DNA of 64,000 bases from Acetivibrio clariflavus DSM 19732 (GCF_000237085.1 NC_016627.1:2666118-2730117); one strand, 5' to 3'. Positions 50,471 through 60,406 are shown, counted from the first letter of the stretch. Notes: a model not told the origin generated them from the letters alone. Numbers and translations: made by a program.

Positions 50471-50545
50471 AGTTCAGGCTTCTACCTAACCTTCTCCTTC
50501 AACCCGGAAACAGGCGCAGTACAGTAGATTTAATTTGTGAATATG
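50471..50545 (-). pseudogene. Decayed HINT-domain remnant
   Basis: Matches the DNA coding for the HINT stretch STAPHPFWVEGKGWVEAG (as at 8295-8345) with numerous changes. Together with 50030-50160 it shows that an older RHS locus extended to this point. Confidence 0.62.
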
Positions 50546-50758
50546 CAAAAAACAAATGTTTAAGGATTGAATTAAAATTCTTTGTATAAAAAACTATATG
50601 TTTCAATTAACCTAATTTCAGCACCATTCCAACTCTCCAGTAACGAATCAGATTCACATAATCTTTGTTATTTAATATTAGTTATAATATCCACATACTA
50701 GAATATCAAGTTATTTTTGTATTTTAATTATTACATATTTACCTGTAAAATGCAATAA

Positions 50759-50790
50759 AAAAGCTGTTCTATTTATCTATAGAACAGCTT
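50759..50790 (-). terminator. spoVS terminator
   Basis: Inverted repeat AAGCTGTTCTAT / ATAGAACAGCTT with a six-base loop and a T run on the minus strand, 20 bases past spoVS. Confidence 0.85.
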
Positions 50791-50809
50791 AAGACACACT
50801 ATTAAAATT

Positions 50810-51070
50810 TTACCTTGGTTCTACTAAAAACTTAATTGCTGTCCTTTCTTCACCGTCGATATTAATAGATGAAAAAGCTGGAACAGTTACGATGTCAATT
50901 CCATTCGGAGCTACAAATCCTCTTGTAATTGCAATAGCTTTTATAGCTTGATTCACTGCTGCGGCTCCCACTGCCTGAAGCTCTGCTGTTGATTTGCCTC
51001 TCAGAATAGCTGCTAAGGCTCCTGCGACCATTTTCGGCTGAGATTGAGCTGATACCTTTAATACTTCCAT
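50810..51070 (-). CDS. spoVS: Stage V sporulation protein S
   Basis: 86 residues, the usual length. MEVLKVSAQSQPKMVAGALA and GAAAVNQAIKAIAITRGFVA are highly conserved SpoVS motifs of an Alba-like nucleic-acid-binding fold. Strong ribosome site GAGGAGG. Known role: needed for coat assembly and progress past stage V in Bacillus. Monocistronic with its own terminator. Marks the organism as an endospore former. Confidence 0.95.
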   Translation of the reverse strand: MEVLKVSAQSQPKMVAGALAAILRGKSTAELQAVGAAAVNQAIKAIAITRGFVAPNGIDIVTVPAFSSINIDGEERTAIKFLVEPR

Positions 51071-51381
51071 ACACTTTTCCTCCTCAATAAATTAAAAATA
51101 TATAATTTAAAATTATTAATATCTATCTTTATATATATAAATATTTTTTCTGTCTCTCTTTAACAATTCCTTCTATGTTTATTCTATAACATAATGGTAC
51201 ATCCCACAATATCACAAAATTAATATTTTATATCATAAAGTTCACATTTATTTCTTGCAACATAAATTAATATTTTTTGTAGTCAATGGCATAGCTGCAA
51301 TAAAAACTGTTGTTGTAACATTCCAACCTAAACTTATGTTTCCTCGTTTATACTGCTTAAAAAACAAAGAAATTTATCACA
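51071..51381. other. AT-rich intergenic region upstream of spoVS
   Basis: No gene seen. It must hold the spoVS promoter; no clear consensus is visible by eye. Confidence 0.4.
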
Positions 51382-51777
51382 TTACTTTCTTAATAACAAC
51401 ATGCGAATGATTGAGGAAGCAATAATTGAAACCAGCATCACACCAGCCATAAAAAACGAATAAAACAAATATGCCGTTACCTCAACGTCTCTTGTAAGAT
51501 TTCCTAAATAGAAGATTGTAAACACCGTTAAAAAACACAAAAGGAAATTAAGAATTATACAATAAACAAAATGATTTATCTTCGTAAAAAAAATACTGCA
51601 AACTATACCGCCTACTACTGTTATTAACGGTATAAAAATATAATATACCAAAATAATCAGCAATAGTGTCCACTCAAATCTTCGCTTAGAAATTAATGCT
51701 GAAGCTATTGAGAAAAGACTTATTAAAACATAACTCGCTGCTATAATAATTGAATATATTTTTGTTTTTTTATCCAT
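51382..51777 (-). CDS. Four-helix membrane protein, unknown function
   Basis: 131 residues from the ATG at 51777 (a GGGG-type site upstream; start at 51798 is possible). Four hydrophobic segments: IYSIIIAASYVLISLFSIAS, LLLIILVYYIFIPLITVVGG, VYCIILNFLLCFLTVFTIFY, FMAGVMLVSIIASSIIRMLL. No known motif. Own transcript likely. Confidence 0.6.
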   Translation of the reverse strand: MDKKTKIYSIIIAASYVLISLFSIASALISKRRFEWTLLLIILVYYIFIPLITVVGGIVCSIFFTKINHFVYCIILNFLLCFLTVFTIFYLGNLTRDVEVTAYLFYSFFMAGVMLVSIIASSIIRMLLLRK

Positions 51778-51978
51778 AACTTTGACCCCAAGCCTCATTT
51801 TTTAATTTAAATACATATAATTCTATTCTGCATTAGCAGTTTATTATCGTCATACACTGCCATTGCTTTCAAACTATCAATTGCTTCTTTAATCTCAATT
51901 ATTATACATTGTAAAACAAAAAATGTAAATAATATTTATAAATTACTGATATTATGATATATTATTGAGACTTGAGTG

Positions 51979-52989
51979 TCAATATTTAACATCATAGCAT
52001 TCACATTTATTACTGTCGGTATAAACCTTTATCTCCTCATAGTTATACCTTTCTTTCAAATACTTTATATTTGACTTCTTTTGGCCAATAATGACCGAAA
52101 CGTCTTTCTTATCGGCAAGTATAGCCAATGTTTTCTTTCCGGTCAATTTATTTTTTACTATTATTTCTTCTATATCCTTCAGGGCTCGTCTTGATTCAAC
52201 AAGCTGCCTTATTGCAGGATGAAAAGGTCCGGCTACTACATCTCCTCCATCACAAATATTGTCAGTAGGCTGTAATCCAACCCGTATTACATTTATATGA
52301 TTGCTCTCATATATCTCCATAAGCACTGCACATAAGTCAACAGCTTCCTCAAGACTTAAAGGTTTATACTGGCCTGTATTGTACAGACGTTCCAGATAAG
52401 TTCCCTTTACAACAAGAGTGGGATAAATCCTTACGATGTCCGGTGCCAATTCAACAACTTTCTTTGCAGTATCAACTGCCTTTTCAAAACTATCCCCCGG
52501 AAGACCTATCATAGTTTGAATTCCAAGACTAAACCCTTTATCTTTTATCTTTTTTGACGATGTCAGTACATCCTCAATACTATGTCCCCTATTGCTTTTT
52601 TCAAGCACTTCCCTGTCAAGACTTTGAACTCCCAATTCGATAACGGATACATTATATTTTTTCAAATAAGTCAGGATATCATCATCAATATAATCAGGCC
52701 TTGTCGATAACCTTATACTTCCGACAGGGCCGTTTTGAATATACTCATTGGCTATCTCAAGATACCTAATCTGTTCTTCCCTATCGATACCGGTAAAACT
52801 TCCGCCGAAGAAAGCTATTTCAATTAAAGAACCCCTGGAAATTGTATTTAGATGTGACTCAATGACTGCACGCACTGAACTTTCTGAAACCTCATCCATT
52901 TGTCCGCTTATTTTTTTCTGATTGCAAAATATACAGTCAAAGGGACATCCTTTATGCGGTATAAAAATCGGTATAATTACATGTTTCAA
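51979..52989 (-). CDS. Elp3-like radical SAM protein
   Basis: 336 residues. The [4Fe-4S] motif CPFDCIFCNQKK (CxxxCxxC) is close to the N-terminus, followed by the SAM-binding block EIAFFGGSFTGIDREEQ and VIELGVQSLDREVL. Resembles the radical SAM part of Elp3 without the acetyltransferase domain, a family usually next to rnc in clostridia. The substrate is unknown, possibly tRNA. About 45 bases after rnc, so probably in one transcript. Confidence 0.88.
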   Translation of the reverse strand: MKHVIIPIFIPHKGCPFDCIFCNQKKISGQMDEVSESSVRAVIESHLNTISRGSLIEIAFFGGSFTGIDREEQIRYLEIANEYIQNGPVGSIRLSTRPDYIDDDILTYLKKYNVSVIELGVQSLDREVLEKSNRGHSIEDVLTSSKKIKDKGFSLGIQTMIGLPGDSFEKAVDTAKKVVELAPDIVRIYPTLVVKGTYLERLYNTGQYKPLSLEEAVDLCAVLMEIYESNHINVIRVGLQPTDNICDGGDVVAGPFHPAIRQLVESRRALKDIEEIIVKNKLTGKKTLAILADKKDVSVIIGQKKSNIKYLKERYNYEEIKVYTDSNKCECYDVKY

Positions 52990-53035
52990 AATTTTTAATC
53001 CCCCTCAGCGCTAAAGTGCATAATTTTCTGTCACA

Positions 53036-53743
53036 TCACTTGTTTTTTTCCAAAAAGTTCTTTGCAGCCATCTGTTCTGCTTCTTTCTTTGTACGGCCCT
53101 CACCTATTCCAATGACCTTATCGTCAAGTTTTACTTGTGAGACAAATATCTTATTGTGGTCAGGTCCCTTTTCTTCAATTATTTCATAACTGACTTTCTG
53201 ATCGTTGTGTTTCTGTATCATTTCCTGAAGCTGCGTCTTGTAATCCATAAATATCTCGCCATTAATGGAATCAACAATAAATTTTTTCATTTGCCTGAGC
53301 ACAAATTCCCTGGCACACTCAAGCCCTCCATCAATATAAATTGCTCCAATTAACGCTTCCATTGCATCGGAAAGTATGGATGTTCTTGTCCTTCCACCCG
53401 TTAGTTCTTCTCCTTTGCCCAATAAAAGATACTTACCTATGTTTAAATTCAGGGCACAATGTTCCAATGACGCTTCACACACCACATTAGCCCGAAATTT
53501 TGTCATTTCACCTTCCGATAAATGTCCGTAATTCCTATAGATATTCTCACTTACAATAACGCTTAATACCGAATCCCCAAGGAATTCCAAACGCTCGTTG
53601 CTAATAAGTTTCTCATTTTTATACTCATTGGCATAGGAACTGTGTGTAAGCGCCAAAATAAGATTATTCTTGTCTTTAAACTTATATTGAATTCTGTTTT
53701 CCAATTCCTCAATACTCTTTAACAACTCATCACGGCTTAGCAT
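53036..53743 (-). CDS. rnc: Ribonuclease III
   Basis: 235 residues from the ATG at 53743 (GGAG upstream; a start at 53764 is less well placed). Signature NERLEFLGDSVLSVIVSENI with catalytic acidic residues, second site in SDAMEALIGAIYIDGG, and a C-terminal double-stranded RNA-binding domain (DYKTQLQEMIQ ... GEGRTKKEAEQMAAKNFL). Cuts rRNA precursors and structured mRNAs. Separated from fabF by a strong terminator. Confidence 0.96.
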   Translation of the reverse strand: MLSRDELLKSIEELENRIQYKFKDKNNLILALTHSSYANEYKNEKLISNERLEFLGDSVLSVIVSENIYRNYGHLSEGEMTKFRANVVCEASLEHCALNLNIGKYLLLGKGEELTGGRTRTSILSDAMEALIGAIYIDGGLECAREFVLRQMKKFIVDSINGEIFMDYKTQLQEMIQKHNDQKVSYEIIEEKGPDHNKIFVSQVKLDDKVIGIGEGRTKKEAEQMAAKNFLEKNK

Positions 53744-53935
53744 AGCAACTCCATTCTTCCACACACTATACTATATATTTTATAAATCATCTATATTTTT
53801 CTCGAAAAATCTTTTAAATATAATAAATTAAACTATAGAAAAAAACTAAGGACATGGATCAACATAAATAATTCGGCTAAAATAGCTGTTTATAAAATAT
53901 ATACTATGGTGTACGGATATTAATATTAAATACAG

Positions 53936-53968
53936 TTCAAGGGAACGGATAATATCCGTTCCCTTGAA
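53936..53968 (-). terminator. Terminator between fabF and rnc
   Basis: 15-base perfect arms (TTCAAGGGAACGGAT) with a three-base loop, 25 bases past the fabF stop. The tail after the hairpin is not a long T run, but the stem is very strong. Confidence 0.8.
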
Positions 53969-53992
53969 TTATACCGCTGCTAATGATTAAAA

Positions 53993-55231
53993 TCAACCTT
54001 GATATTTCTTTAAAACAATAGTCGCATTATGACCGCCAAATCCGAAAGAATTTGATAAAGCATAATTAATATCGGCATTTCTTCCTTTATTGGGTACATA
54101 GTCCAAATCACATTCAGGATCCGGTGTTTTATAGTTTATTGTCGGAGGTAAAAATCCGTCTTTTATCGAAAGGGCAGTTATTATAGCTTCAACGGCACCT
54201 GCTGCACCAAGAAGGTGTCCTGTCATTGACTTAGTTGAGCTTACAGCAAGCTTCTTTGCATGTTCTCCAAACACTGTCTTAATAGCCGCTGTTTCAAACT
54301 TGTCATTATACTCGGTTGAAGTACCATGAGCATTAATATATTGTATGTCTTCAGGTCTTATTCCTGCATCATTGATTGCCATCTTCATACATCTTGCTCC
54401 CCCTTCACCTTCCGGAGCAGGAGCAGTCATATGATATGCGTCATTGGTACATCCGTATCCTACTATTTCTGCTATTATGTTCGCACCTCTGGCCTTTGCA
54501 TGCTCCAATTCTTCTAAAACAAGGATACCGGAACCCTCTCCCATTACAAATCCATTCCTATCGGCATCAAAAGGTCTGCATGCACAAGAAGGATCTTCAT
54601 TGGTAGACATGGCTTTCATTGAGCAAAAACCAGCAAAGGATGCCGGTGTAATACTCGCCTCAGCTCCTCCGGTAATCATAATATCAGCATCGCCTCGCTG
54701 TATTACTTTAAAAGCATCTCCAATTGCATTTGTTGATGTAGCGCAGGCTGTTACCACGCACTCATTGAATCCCTTAGCTCCAAATTGCATAGCTAAAAGT
54801 CCTGATGCCATGTTGGCAATCATCATCGGTATAAAGAATGGACTTACTCTTCCCGGACCTTTTTCCAGAAAAACTCTAAACTGTTCTTCAAAAGTCTCAA
54901 TTCCTCCAATACCCGAACCTACAATAACCCCAAATCTATATTTGTCTATCTTTTCAAGATCAAGGCCTGATGCATCAACAGCCATCTTTGCAGCAGATAT
55001 GGCATATTGAGAATACTTATCCATCCTCTTTGCTTCTTTTTTGTCAATAAACTGGGTAGCATCAAATTCTTTAATTTCGGCTGCAACTTTACAATTCATA
55101 TTTGAAACATCTATTTTTGTAACTGAACTTATGCCATTTTTTCCTTCTCTTATCGAATTCCAAAAGTTGTCAACACCTATTCCCAACGAAGAAACTACAC
55201 CCATTCCTGTAATAACTACGCGTCTTTTCAT
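53993..55231 (-). CDS. fabF: 3-oxoacyl-ACP synthase II
   Basis: 412 residues. Condensing enzyme that extends acyl-ACP with malonyl-ACP. Catalytic Cys in [15 protein letters not shown], first His in [12 protein letters not shown], Lys and second His in [20 protein letters not shown]-terminal [19 protein letters not shown] ribosome site. Last gene of the fab cluster, behind a terminator that follows acpP, so it may be partly uncoupled from the upstream genes. Confidence 0.97.
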   Translation of the reverse strand: MKRRVVITGMGVVSSLGIGVDNFWNSIREGKNGISSVTKIDVSNMNCKVAAEIKEFDATQFIDKKEAKRMDKYSQYAISAAKMAVDASGLDLEKIDKYRFGVIVGSGIGGIETFEEQFRVFLEKGPGRVSPFFIPMMIANMASGLLAMQFGAKGFNECVVTACATSTNAIGDAFKVIQRGDADIMITGGAEASITPASFAGFCSMKAMSTNEDPSCACRPFDADRNGFVMGEGSGILVLEELEHAKARGANIIAEIVGYGCTNDAYHMTAPAPEGEGGARCMKMAINDAGIRPEDIQYINAHGTSTEYNDKFETAAIKTVFGEHAKKLAVSSTKSMTGHLLGAAGAVEAIITALSIKDGFLPPTINYKTPDPECDLDYVPNKGRNADINYALSNSFGFGGHNATIVLKKYQG

Positions 55232-55375
55232 ACTTAAACCTCCTGTTTTTGTATATGAAAATATATGTCAAAGCATTATGCAATTGTTCTTCATGGATTT
55301 TTTAAGATTTCCTAAATTTTGAGACTTTTCATTTTGTCAAAAAGAATTCACTGAGAGACTTAGTAGTTATAAAAA

Positions 55376-55393
55376 AGTCCCTATCAAGGGACT
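55376..55393 (-). terminator. Hairpin between acpP and fabF
   Basis: AGTCCCT / AGGGACT with a four-base loop followed by TTTTTT on the minus strand, starting only five bases after the acpP stop. A typical intrinsic terminator inside the fab cluster. Confidence 0.85.
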
Positions 55394-55397
55394 TTTT

Positions 55398-55622
55398 TTA
55401 TGAATTATTCTTAATGTACTCAACAACATCTCCAACTGTTGTAATTTTCTCCGCTTCGCTATCGGGGATCTCAAGATCAAACGCTTCTTCGAGCGCCATT
55501 ATCAACTCAACTATATCAAGTGAGTCTGCACCTAAATCATCTATGAAGGAAGATTCCATCGTAATTTCATCTTCTTCAACACCTAATTGGTCAACAATAA
55601 TCTTTTTTATTTTTTCGAACAT
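55398..55622 (-). CDS. acpP: Acyl carrier protein
   Basis: 74 residues, very acidic. Phosphopantetheine attachment Ser in [20 protein letters not shown]. Carries the growing acyl chain for all Fab enzymes and for PlsX. Strong ribosome site (GGAGGTG). Followed at once by a terminator, which would allow a short abundant acpP mRNA. Confidence 0.97.
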   Translation of the reverse strand: MFEKIKKIIVDQLGVEEDEITMESSFIDDLGADSLDIVELIMALEEAFDLEIPDSEAEKITTVGDVVEYIKNNS

Positions 55623-55717
55623 TATCGTTCACCTCCTTCCGCAGGGGGTTTTGGTAAATATAGTTACTAAATGTAAAACTATATTGAATAACCACATTGT
55701 GCTACACTAAAATATTA

Positions 55718-56461
55718 TTACATAACTAGACCGCCGTCAATATGTATTACTTGCCCTGTTATATAATTTGCTTCTTCCGAAGCAAGAAAACCAACAACAT
55801 TTGCCACATCTTCAGGCGTCCCAAACCTTTTTTGCGGAATGTTATTTAAATAATTTTCTTTCACATTCTCGGGCAATACATCGGTCATCTCAGTTTCAAT
55901 AAATCCCGGTGCTATTGCATTGCAATTGATCCCCCTTGATGCAAGTTCTTTGGCTATGGATTTTGTAAGACCAATTAATCCAGCTTTTGAAGCTGCATAA
56001 TTTGTCTGACTTGGATTTCCTATTACTCCTACTACAGAAGTAATGTTTATAATCTTACCGCTTTTTTGTTTCATCATTATTTTCGAAGCAGCTTTTGTAC
56101 ATAGAAATGCACCTTTCAGATTTACATCCAAAACTTCATCCCAATCACTCTCAGTCATTCTCATCATAAGCTTATCTCTTGTTATTCCTGCATTATTAAC
56201 AAGAATATCCACGCTTCCGAAGGTATTCACAGCGGTATTAATCATAGCTTCAACATCTTCAATTTTTCTTACATCAGCTACAGTGGCAACAACATTTACT
56301 CCCGCTGCTTTTAATTCCTCCTCGGTCTTCTTCAGGGCTTCGGAAGGCGAACTGCCGTTTATTACTACATTTGCACCCATTTGTCCGAGTTTTAATGCAA
56401 TTGCTCTTCCTATTCCTCTGCTTGAACCTGTTATAATTGCAGTTTTCCCCTTTAATTGCAT
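55718..56461 (-). CDS. fabG: 3-oxoacyl-ACP reductase
   Basis: 247 residues from the ATG at 56461 (GGGAGTG site; a GTG three codons earlier is possible). Short-chain dehydrogenase: NADPH site TGSSRGIGRAIA, NNAG, catalytic Ser-Tyr-Lys in ITSVVGVIG and NYAASKAGLIG, C-terminal YITGQVIHIDGG. Reduces 3-oxoacyl-ACP in each elongation round. Lies between fabD and acpP. Confidence 0.96.
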   Translation of the reverse strand: MQLKGKTAIITGSSRGIGRAIALKLGQMGANVVINGSSPSEALKKTEEELKAAGVNVVATVADVRKIEDVEAMINTAVNTFGSVDILVNNAGITRDKLMMRMTESDWDEVLDVNLKGAFLCTKAASKIMMKQKSGKIINITSVVGVIGNPSQTNYAASKAGLIGLTKSIAKELASRGINCNAIAPGFIETEMTDVLPENVKENYLNNIPQKRFGTPEDVANVVGFLASEEANYITGQVIHIDGGLVM

Positions 56462-56599
56462 GATATTCACTCCCTATATCTCCCAGTCATCTTCAGCGCA
56501 TCAAATACCTACTAATAAATTTAACACCACTATATACAATATAAATTTATTTTAGCGATTAGCAATACATAAAACAATCTGCTGCTCTATACTAATATA

Positions 56600-57535
56600 T
56601 TAGTATCCAAGCTCTTTAAAAGTATTGCTCAAGGATTCAAGATCCTCAACGTTTAAGGTTTTTACATCTTTATTAATTTTTTTGACAAATCCTATCAAAG
56701 TCTTTCCGGGTCCAATCTCTACAAAAGTATCCACGCCGTCATCAATCATTTTCCTTATCGATTCCTCAAAAAGTACCGAACTGCTAACCTGCCTGATAAG
56801 TAAGTCCTTAACTTTATTCTTATCTAAAATATATTCAGCAGTTACGTTTGTTACTACAGGAATATTCATATCTTTTAACTCAATTTTTTCAAGTTCTGCA
56901 GCCAGTTTTTCACCGGCAGGTTTCAGTAAACTGCAGTGAAAAGGTGCACTTACAGGAAGCAGCATAGCTCTTTTAGCACCTGCTTCTTTTGCAATTTCCA
57001 TTGCTTTTTCCACAGCTTTCACTTCTCCAGCCACAACAACCTGACCGGGACAATTGAAATTTGCCGGTTCAACTATTCCGAAATCTCTCGCTTTGTTACA
57101 GCATTCGATAACTTTTTCATTGTCCAGCCCAATAATAGCCGCCATTGCTCCTACACCTACAGGAACAGCTTCCTGCATAAACTTTCCTCTTTTTCTCACA
57201 AGGGCTACCGCATCACTAAAAGCCATTGTACCGGCTGCCACATGGGCTGAATATTCCCCAAGACTCAGACCTGCAACAACATCCGGTTTAATTCCCTTTT
57301 CCAAAAGCGGCTGAAGACATGCAATGCTTGTCGTTACTATGCAAGGTTGAGTATTTTCGGTTATTTTTAAAGTTTCATCATCGCCTTCAAAAATCATTTT
57401 CTTTATATCAAACCCCAAAACTTCCGATGCTTCATTAAAGATGGAGTCAGAAGACTTATACTCTTCTGCTATTTGCTTACCCATTCCTACGTACTGCGCA
57501 CCTTGACCGGAAAATAAAAATGCCAGTTTTCCCAT
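56600..57535 (-). CDS. fabD: Malonyl-CoA:ACP transacylase
   Basis: 311 residues. FSGQGAQYVGMG at the N-terminus, nucleophile Ser in GLSLGEYSAH, FNCPGQVVVAG and the catalytic His in SAPFHCSLL. Loads malonyl groups onto ACP. It follows fabH by 25 bases. Confidence 0.97.
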   Translation of the reverse strand: MGKLAFLFSGQGAQYVGMGKQIAEEYKSSDSIFNEASEVLGFDIKKMIFEGDDETLKITENTQPCIVTTSIACLQPLLEKGIKPDVVAGLSLGEYSAHVAAGTMAFSDAVALVRKRGKFMQEAVPVGVGAMAAIIGLDNEKVIECCNKARDFGIVEPANFNCPGQVVVAGEVKAVEKAMEIAKEAGAKRAMLLPVSAPFHCSLLKPAGEKLAAELEKIELKDMNIPVVTNVTAEYILDKNKVKDLLIRQVSSSVLFEESIRKMIDDGVDTFVEIGPGKTLIGFVKKINKDVKTLNVEDLESLSNTFKELGY

Positions 57536-57560
57536 AATGTTACCTCCATGCCATTAATAA

Positions 57561-58556
57561 TTATTTACTCCATTTAACCACAGCAGCTCCCCAAGTCAGT
57601 CCCCCGCCAAAGCCTACAAAGACTAAGTTATCTCCTTTGGCTATTTTACCTTCACGATAGGTTTCATTGAGAGCTACAGGAATTGACGCTGAAGATATAT
57701 TCCCATATTTATGGAGATTAGAAAATACTTTTTCGTTTTCAACACCCAATCTTTTTGTTGCACTTTCCAGAATTCTAATATTGGCCTGGTGCGGTACTAT
57801 CAGCTTAATATCGTCCAAGCTCATGCCAATTTCCTCTAAAACTTGCCTTGTGCACTGTTCCATTATCTTTACTGCAAACTTAAATACTTCACTGCCGTCC
57901 ATCCACAAAACTCTTTTATTTTCATTAGGCCTTTTGGCAATATCCTCTTCGGTTATAAAACAGCAGGGAATTGTCAAATTGTGACCTAAGTCTCCCGCAG
58001 CACCAAGATATGTATTAAGAACACCATATCCTTCTTCAACCGGGCCCAATACTGCCGCACCTGCACCGTCACCAAAGAGAACACAGGTGTTTCTGTCCTT
58101 CCAGTCCATAACTTTTGACAAACCTTCACATCCAATTACCAAAACATATTTATAAACACCCGTCTTAATAAACTGTCCTGCAACTGTCATGCTGTATATA
58201 AAGCCGGAACACGCAGCATTAAGGTCAAAAGCTGCAGCTTTCTTAGCTCCAATTCCCTTCTGAATCAAGCATGACATTGAAGGCGAAAGGTAATCGGGAG
58301 TCTCTGTTGCTACAATAATTAAATCCAAATCTTCAGCAGTCAGGCCGGCATCTTCCAATGCCATCTTGGCTGCTTTTATCCCCAGTTCATGAGTAGGTTG
58401 TTCTTTTTCCAGTATTCTTCTCTCTGAAATACCGGTCCTTTTTGTAATCCACTCATCAGTGGTATCTACCAACTTCTCCCAATCATGATTTGTAAAAACC
58501 TTTTCGGGCAAACAACTTCCAACCCCTAAAATTCCATAATTATTCCTATTCTGCAA
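57561..58556 (-). CDS. fabH: 3-oxoacyl-ACP synthase III
   Basis: 331 residues from a TTG at 58556, chosen for the strong GGAGGTGGAGG site and the usual length; it overlaps the plsX stop by eleven bases. Catalytic Cys in AACSGFIYSMTVAG, His in LIVPHQANIRI and Asn in KYGNISSASIPVAL. Starts fatty-acid synthesis from an acyl-CoA primer and malonyl-ACP. An in-frame Met at 58601 would put 15 unlikely residues (MIQFPRNFPIRRW) in front. Confidence 0.95.
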   Translation of the reverse strand: MQNRNNYGILGVGSCLPEKVFTNHDWEKLVDTTDEWITKRTGISERRILEKEQPTHELGIKAAKMALEDAGLTAEDLDLIIVATETPDYLSPSMSCLIQKGIGAKKAAAFDLNAACSGFIYSMTVAGQFIKTGVYKYVLVIGCEGLSKVMDWKDRNTCVLFGDGAGAAVLGPVEEGYGVLNTYLGAAGDLGHNLTIPCCFITEEDIAKRPNENKRVLWMDGSEVFKFAVKIMEQCTRQVLEEIGMSLDDIKLIVPHQANIRILESATKRLGVENEKVFSNLHKYGNISSASIPVALNETYREGKIAKGDNLVFVGFGGGLTWGAAVVKWSK

Positions 58557-59559
58557 TATCCTCCACCTCCGTATTGGAAAATTCCTTGGAAATTGTATCA
58601 ATTATTTTAGTTTTTGCCATAATTTGTGCTTTCAAAACTACATTCTTTATGGTTTTCTCATTGGAATTGCCATGACTCTTTAATACAAGGCCATTTACCC
58701 CCAGTATCAGTGCTCCACCCTGTTCATCTGCATCGAGTAGTTTTTTAATTATTTTCATATCGTTTTTAAGAATCAATGCCGCCAATTTTGTCTTCAAGTT
58801 CTTAAAAAATACGTCTTTCAGCAAGCCTATCATGAAATATCCGGCGCCTTCGATGGTTTTTAACGCCACATTTCCCACAAAGCCATCACATACCACAACA
58901 TCAGCCTTACCTTTTAAAATATCGCTTCCTTCAACATTTCCAATAAAGTTAATATTGGATTCTTCAAGAAGACTATAGGATTGCTTTATGGTTTCATTTC
59001 CTTTACCCTCTTCTGAACCTACATTCAACAGTCCTACTTTGGGATTTTCGAGATTAAACATTTCTTTCATGAAAATTGATCCCATAACCCCAAACTGCTG
59101 ATAATTGATAGGTTTGCATACTGTATTTAGACCAGCATCAATGATCATGCACTTTCCTGTCTTTGTAGGCACTATCGCAGGGAAAGCAGGTCTATCCACA
59201 CCTTTAATTCTTCCGAGAATGAGCAGAGCACCAGTCATTAAAGCCCCGCTGTTGCCGCAGGATATAAAGATATCTCCTTTTTTCTCTTTCAATAGATTAA
59301 AGCCCACAACCATTGACGAATCTTTTTTGTTTTTTATAGCTTTAGTGGGAGAATCATCAGCACAAATTACTTCTGAGGCATGATGAATTTTTATTCTTGG
59401 GTTGGATAAGTTTTTTTCTCCCAGTATTTCTTCAATCTTATTTTTGTCACCAATCAACACTATATCAAAACCTTCAGCCTCTTTTACAGCTTCTACGCAT
59501 CCATTGACAATGGCTTGCGGTGCATTGTCTCCACCCATAGCATCTACTAAAATATTCAA
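58546..59559 (-). CDS. plsX: Phosphate acyltransferase PlsX
   Basis: 337 residues. N-terminal NILVDAMGGDNAPQAIVNGC is diagnostic. Turns acyl-ACP into acyl-phosphate, the donor for PlsY in phospholipid synthesis. Second in the fapR-plsX-fab unit; its end overlaps the fabH start. Confidence 0.96.
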   Translation of the reverse strand: MNILVDAMGGDNAPQAIVNGCVEAVKEAEGFDIVLIGDKNKIEEILGEKNLSNPRIKIHHASEVICADDSPTKAIKNKKDSSMVVGFNLLKEKKGDIFISCGNSGALMTGALLILGRIKGVDRPAFPAIVPTKTGKCMIIDAGLNTVCKPINYQQFGVMGSIFMKEMFNLENPKVGLLNVGSEEGKGNETIKQSYSLLEESNINFIGNVEGSDILKGKADVVVCDGFVGNVALKTIEGAGYFMIGLLKDVFFKNLKTKLAALILKNDMKIIKKLLDADEQGGALILGVNGLVLKSHGNSNEKTIKNVVLKAQIMAKTKIIDTISKEFSNTEVEDIAE

Positions 59560-59627
59560 GAACCTTCACTCCTAAATCACATATTACCTTATTGTATAAA
59601 ATTACTTTAAATAAAATACTACGACAT

Positions 59628-60194
59628 TTATATTTTTTCAAGGGATACCAGTATATATTTCCCTCGAAAAACCTCAACCTGTTTCTCTGTAATCTTTACC
59701 CAGACTATATATTTATTGTCGTAGGATTTCTTAACTTCAGCCCTTGCAACCAATTTGCTTCCTGCATACACCGGCGTTTTATATTTTATATTTGCAACAC
59801 CTACCAGTGCTACATGGGCATCTATAACTGCTATTGCCAGAGACTCTGCCATTGAATATATATATTTACCCTGAATAACTTTCAACTTTTCAAAAGCCAT
59901 TTTTTCATTGGTTTCCAATATCGATATTCCGCTCTTACCGAGAGATATCTCCACCAGCTCTCCTACCATATCTCTGCTTTGAATTGACTTAACCTTGCTG
60001 TAATTTTTTTCTGCAACATTTTTTATTCTCTCTCTAAGTTCGGGAATACCCAATTCAAGCCTATCCAACCTAATAGTCGGTACACTTACGCCAAATATTT
60101 CAGCCAGTTCTTCATCCGTAAGGAACGGATCTTCCTTTAGTTTCTCCAAAAGTATTGCCTGGCGTTCCTTTTTCATGACTGATGACCTACTCAT
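59628..60194 (-). CDS. fapR: Fatty-acid biosynthesis repressor FapR
   Basis: 188 residues from the ATG at 60194 (AGAGGTG site), the length of Bacillus FapR; a Met at 60272 would add 26 atypical residues. N-terminal HTH ([20 protein letters not shown]), C-terminal hot-dog domain binding malonyl-CoA ([20 protein letters not shown]). Known: represses fab/pls genes until malonyl-CoA rises. A matching operator lies upstream, so it is autoregulated and controls this operon. Confidence 0.95.
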   Translation of the reverse strand: MSRSSVMKKERQAILLEKLKEDPFLTDEELAEIFGVSVPTIRLDRLELGIPELRERIKNVAEKNYSKVKSIQSRDMVGELVEISLGKSGISILETNEKMAFEKLKVIQGKYIYSMAESLAIAVIDAHVALVGVANIKYKTPVYAGSKLVARAEVKKSYDNKYIVWVKITEKQVEVFRGKYILVSLEKI

Positions 60195-60307
60195 CAATTC
60201 ACCTCTTTTACTTCCTGTAATAAAATATTTACCTCCTGTGTGCCCGCTTTTATCAGAATCACCCTTAAACATATATGCCTATATGTAATTATATGCAATA
60301 CCGACTA

Positions 60308-60328
60308 AATTATTACCAGGTACTAATT
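60308..60328 (-). promoter_or_regulatory. FapR operator upstream of fapR
   Basis: On the minus strand AATTAGTACCTGGTAATAAT fits the known FapR palindrome (TTAGTACCTGGTACTAA-type) with one mismatch in symmetry. It is about 115 bases upstream of the fapR start. A TATAAT at 60288-60293 (minus strand) would be the -10 box, so bound FapR would cover the -35 region. Confidence 0.85.
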
Positions 60329-60406
60329 GTTACTTTTAAAAGTATATAATATATTTTTCACATATGCAATATATTTAAAAATTTTTTTGTTAAACTCATA
60401 AAAAAA

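Noticed and set aside
54444-55010. 188-codon plus-strand open frame opposite fabF
   Set aside because: FabF on the other strand is unmistakable, with all catalytic motifs; the plus frame has no known features.
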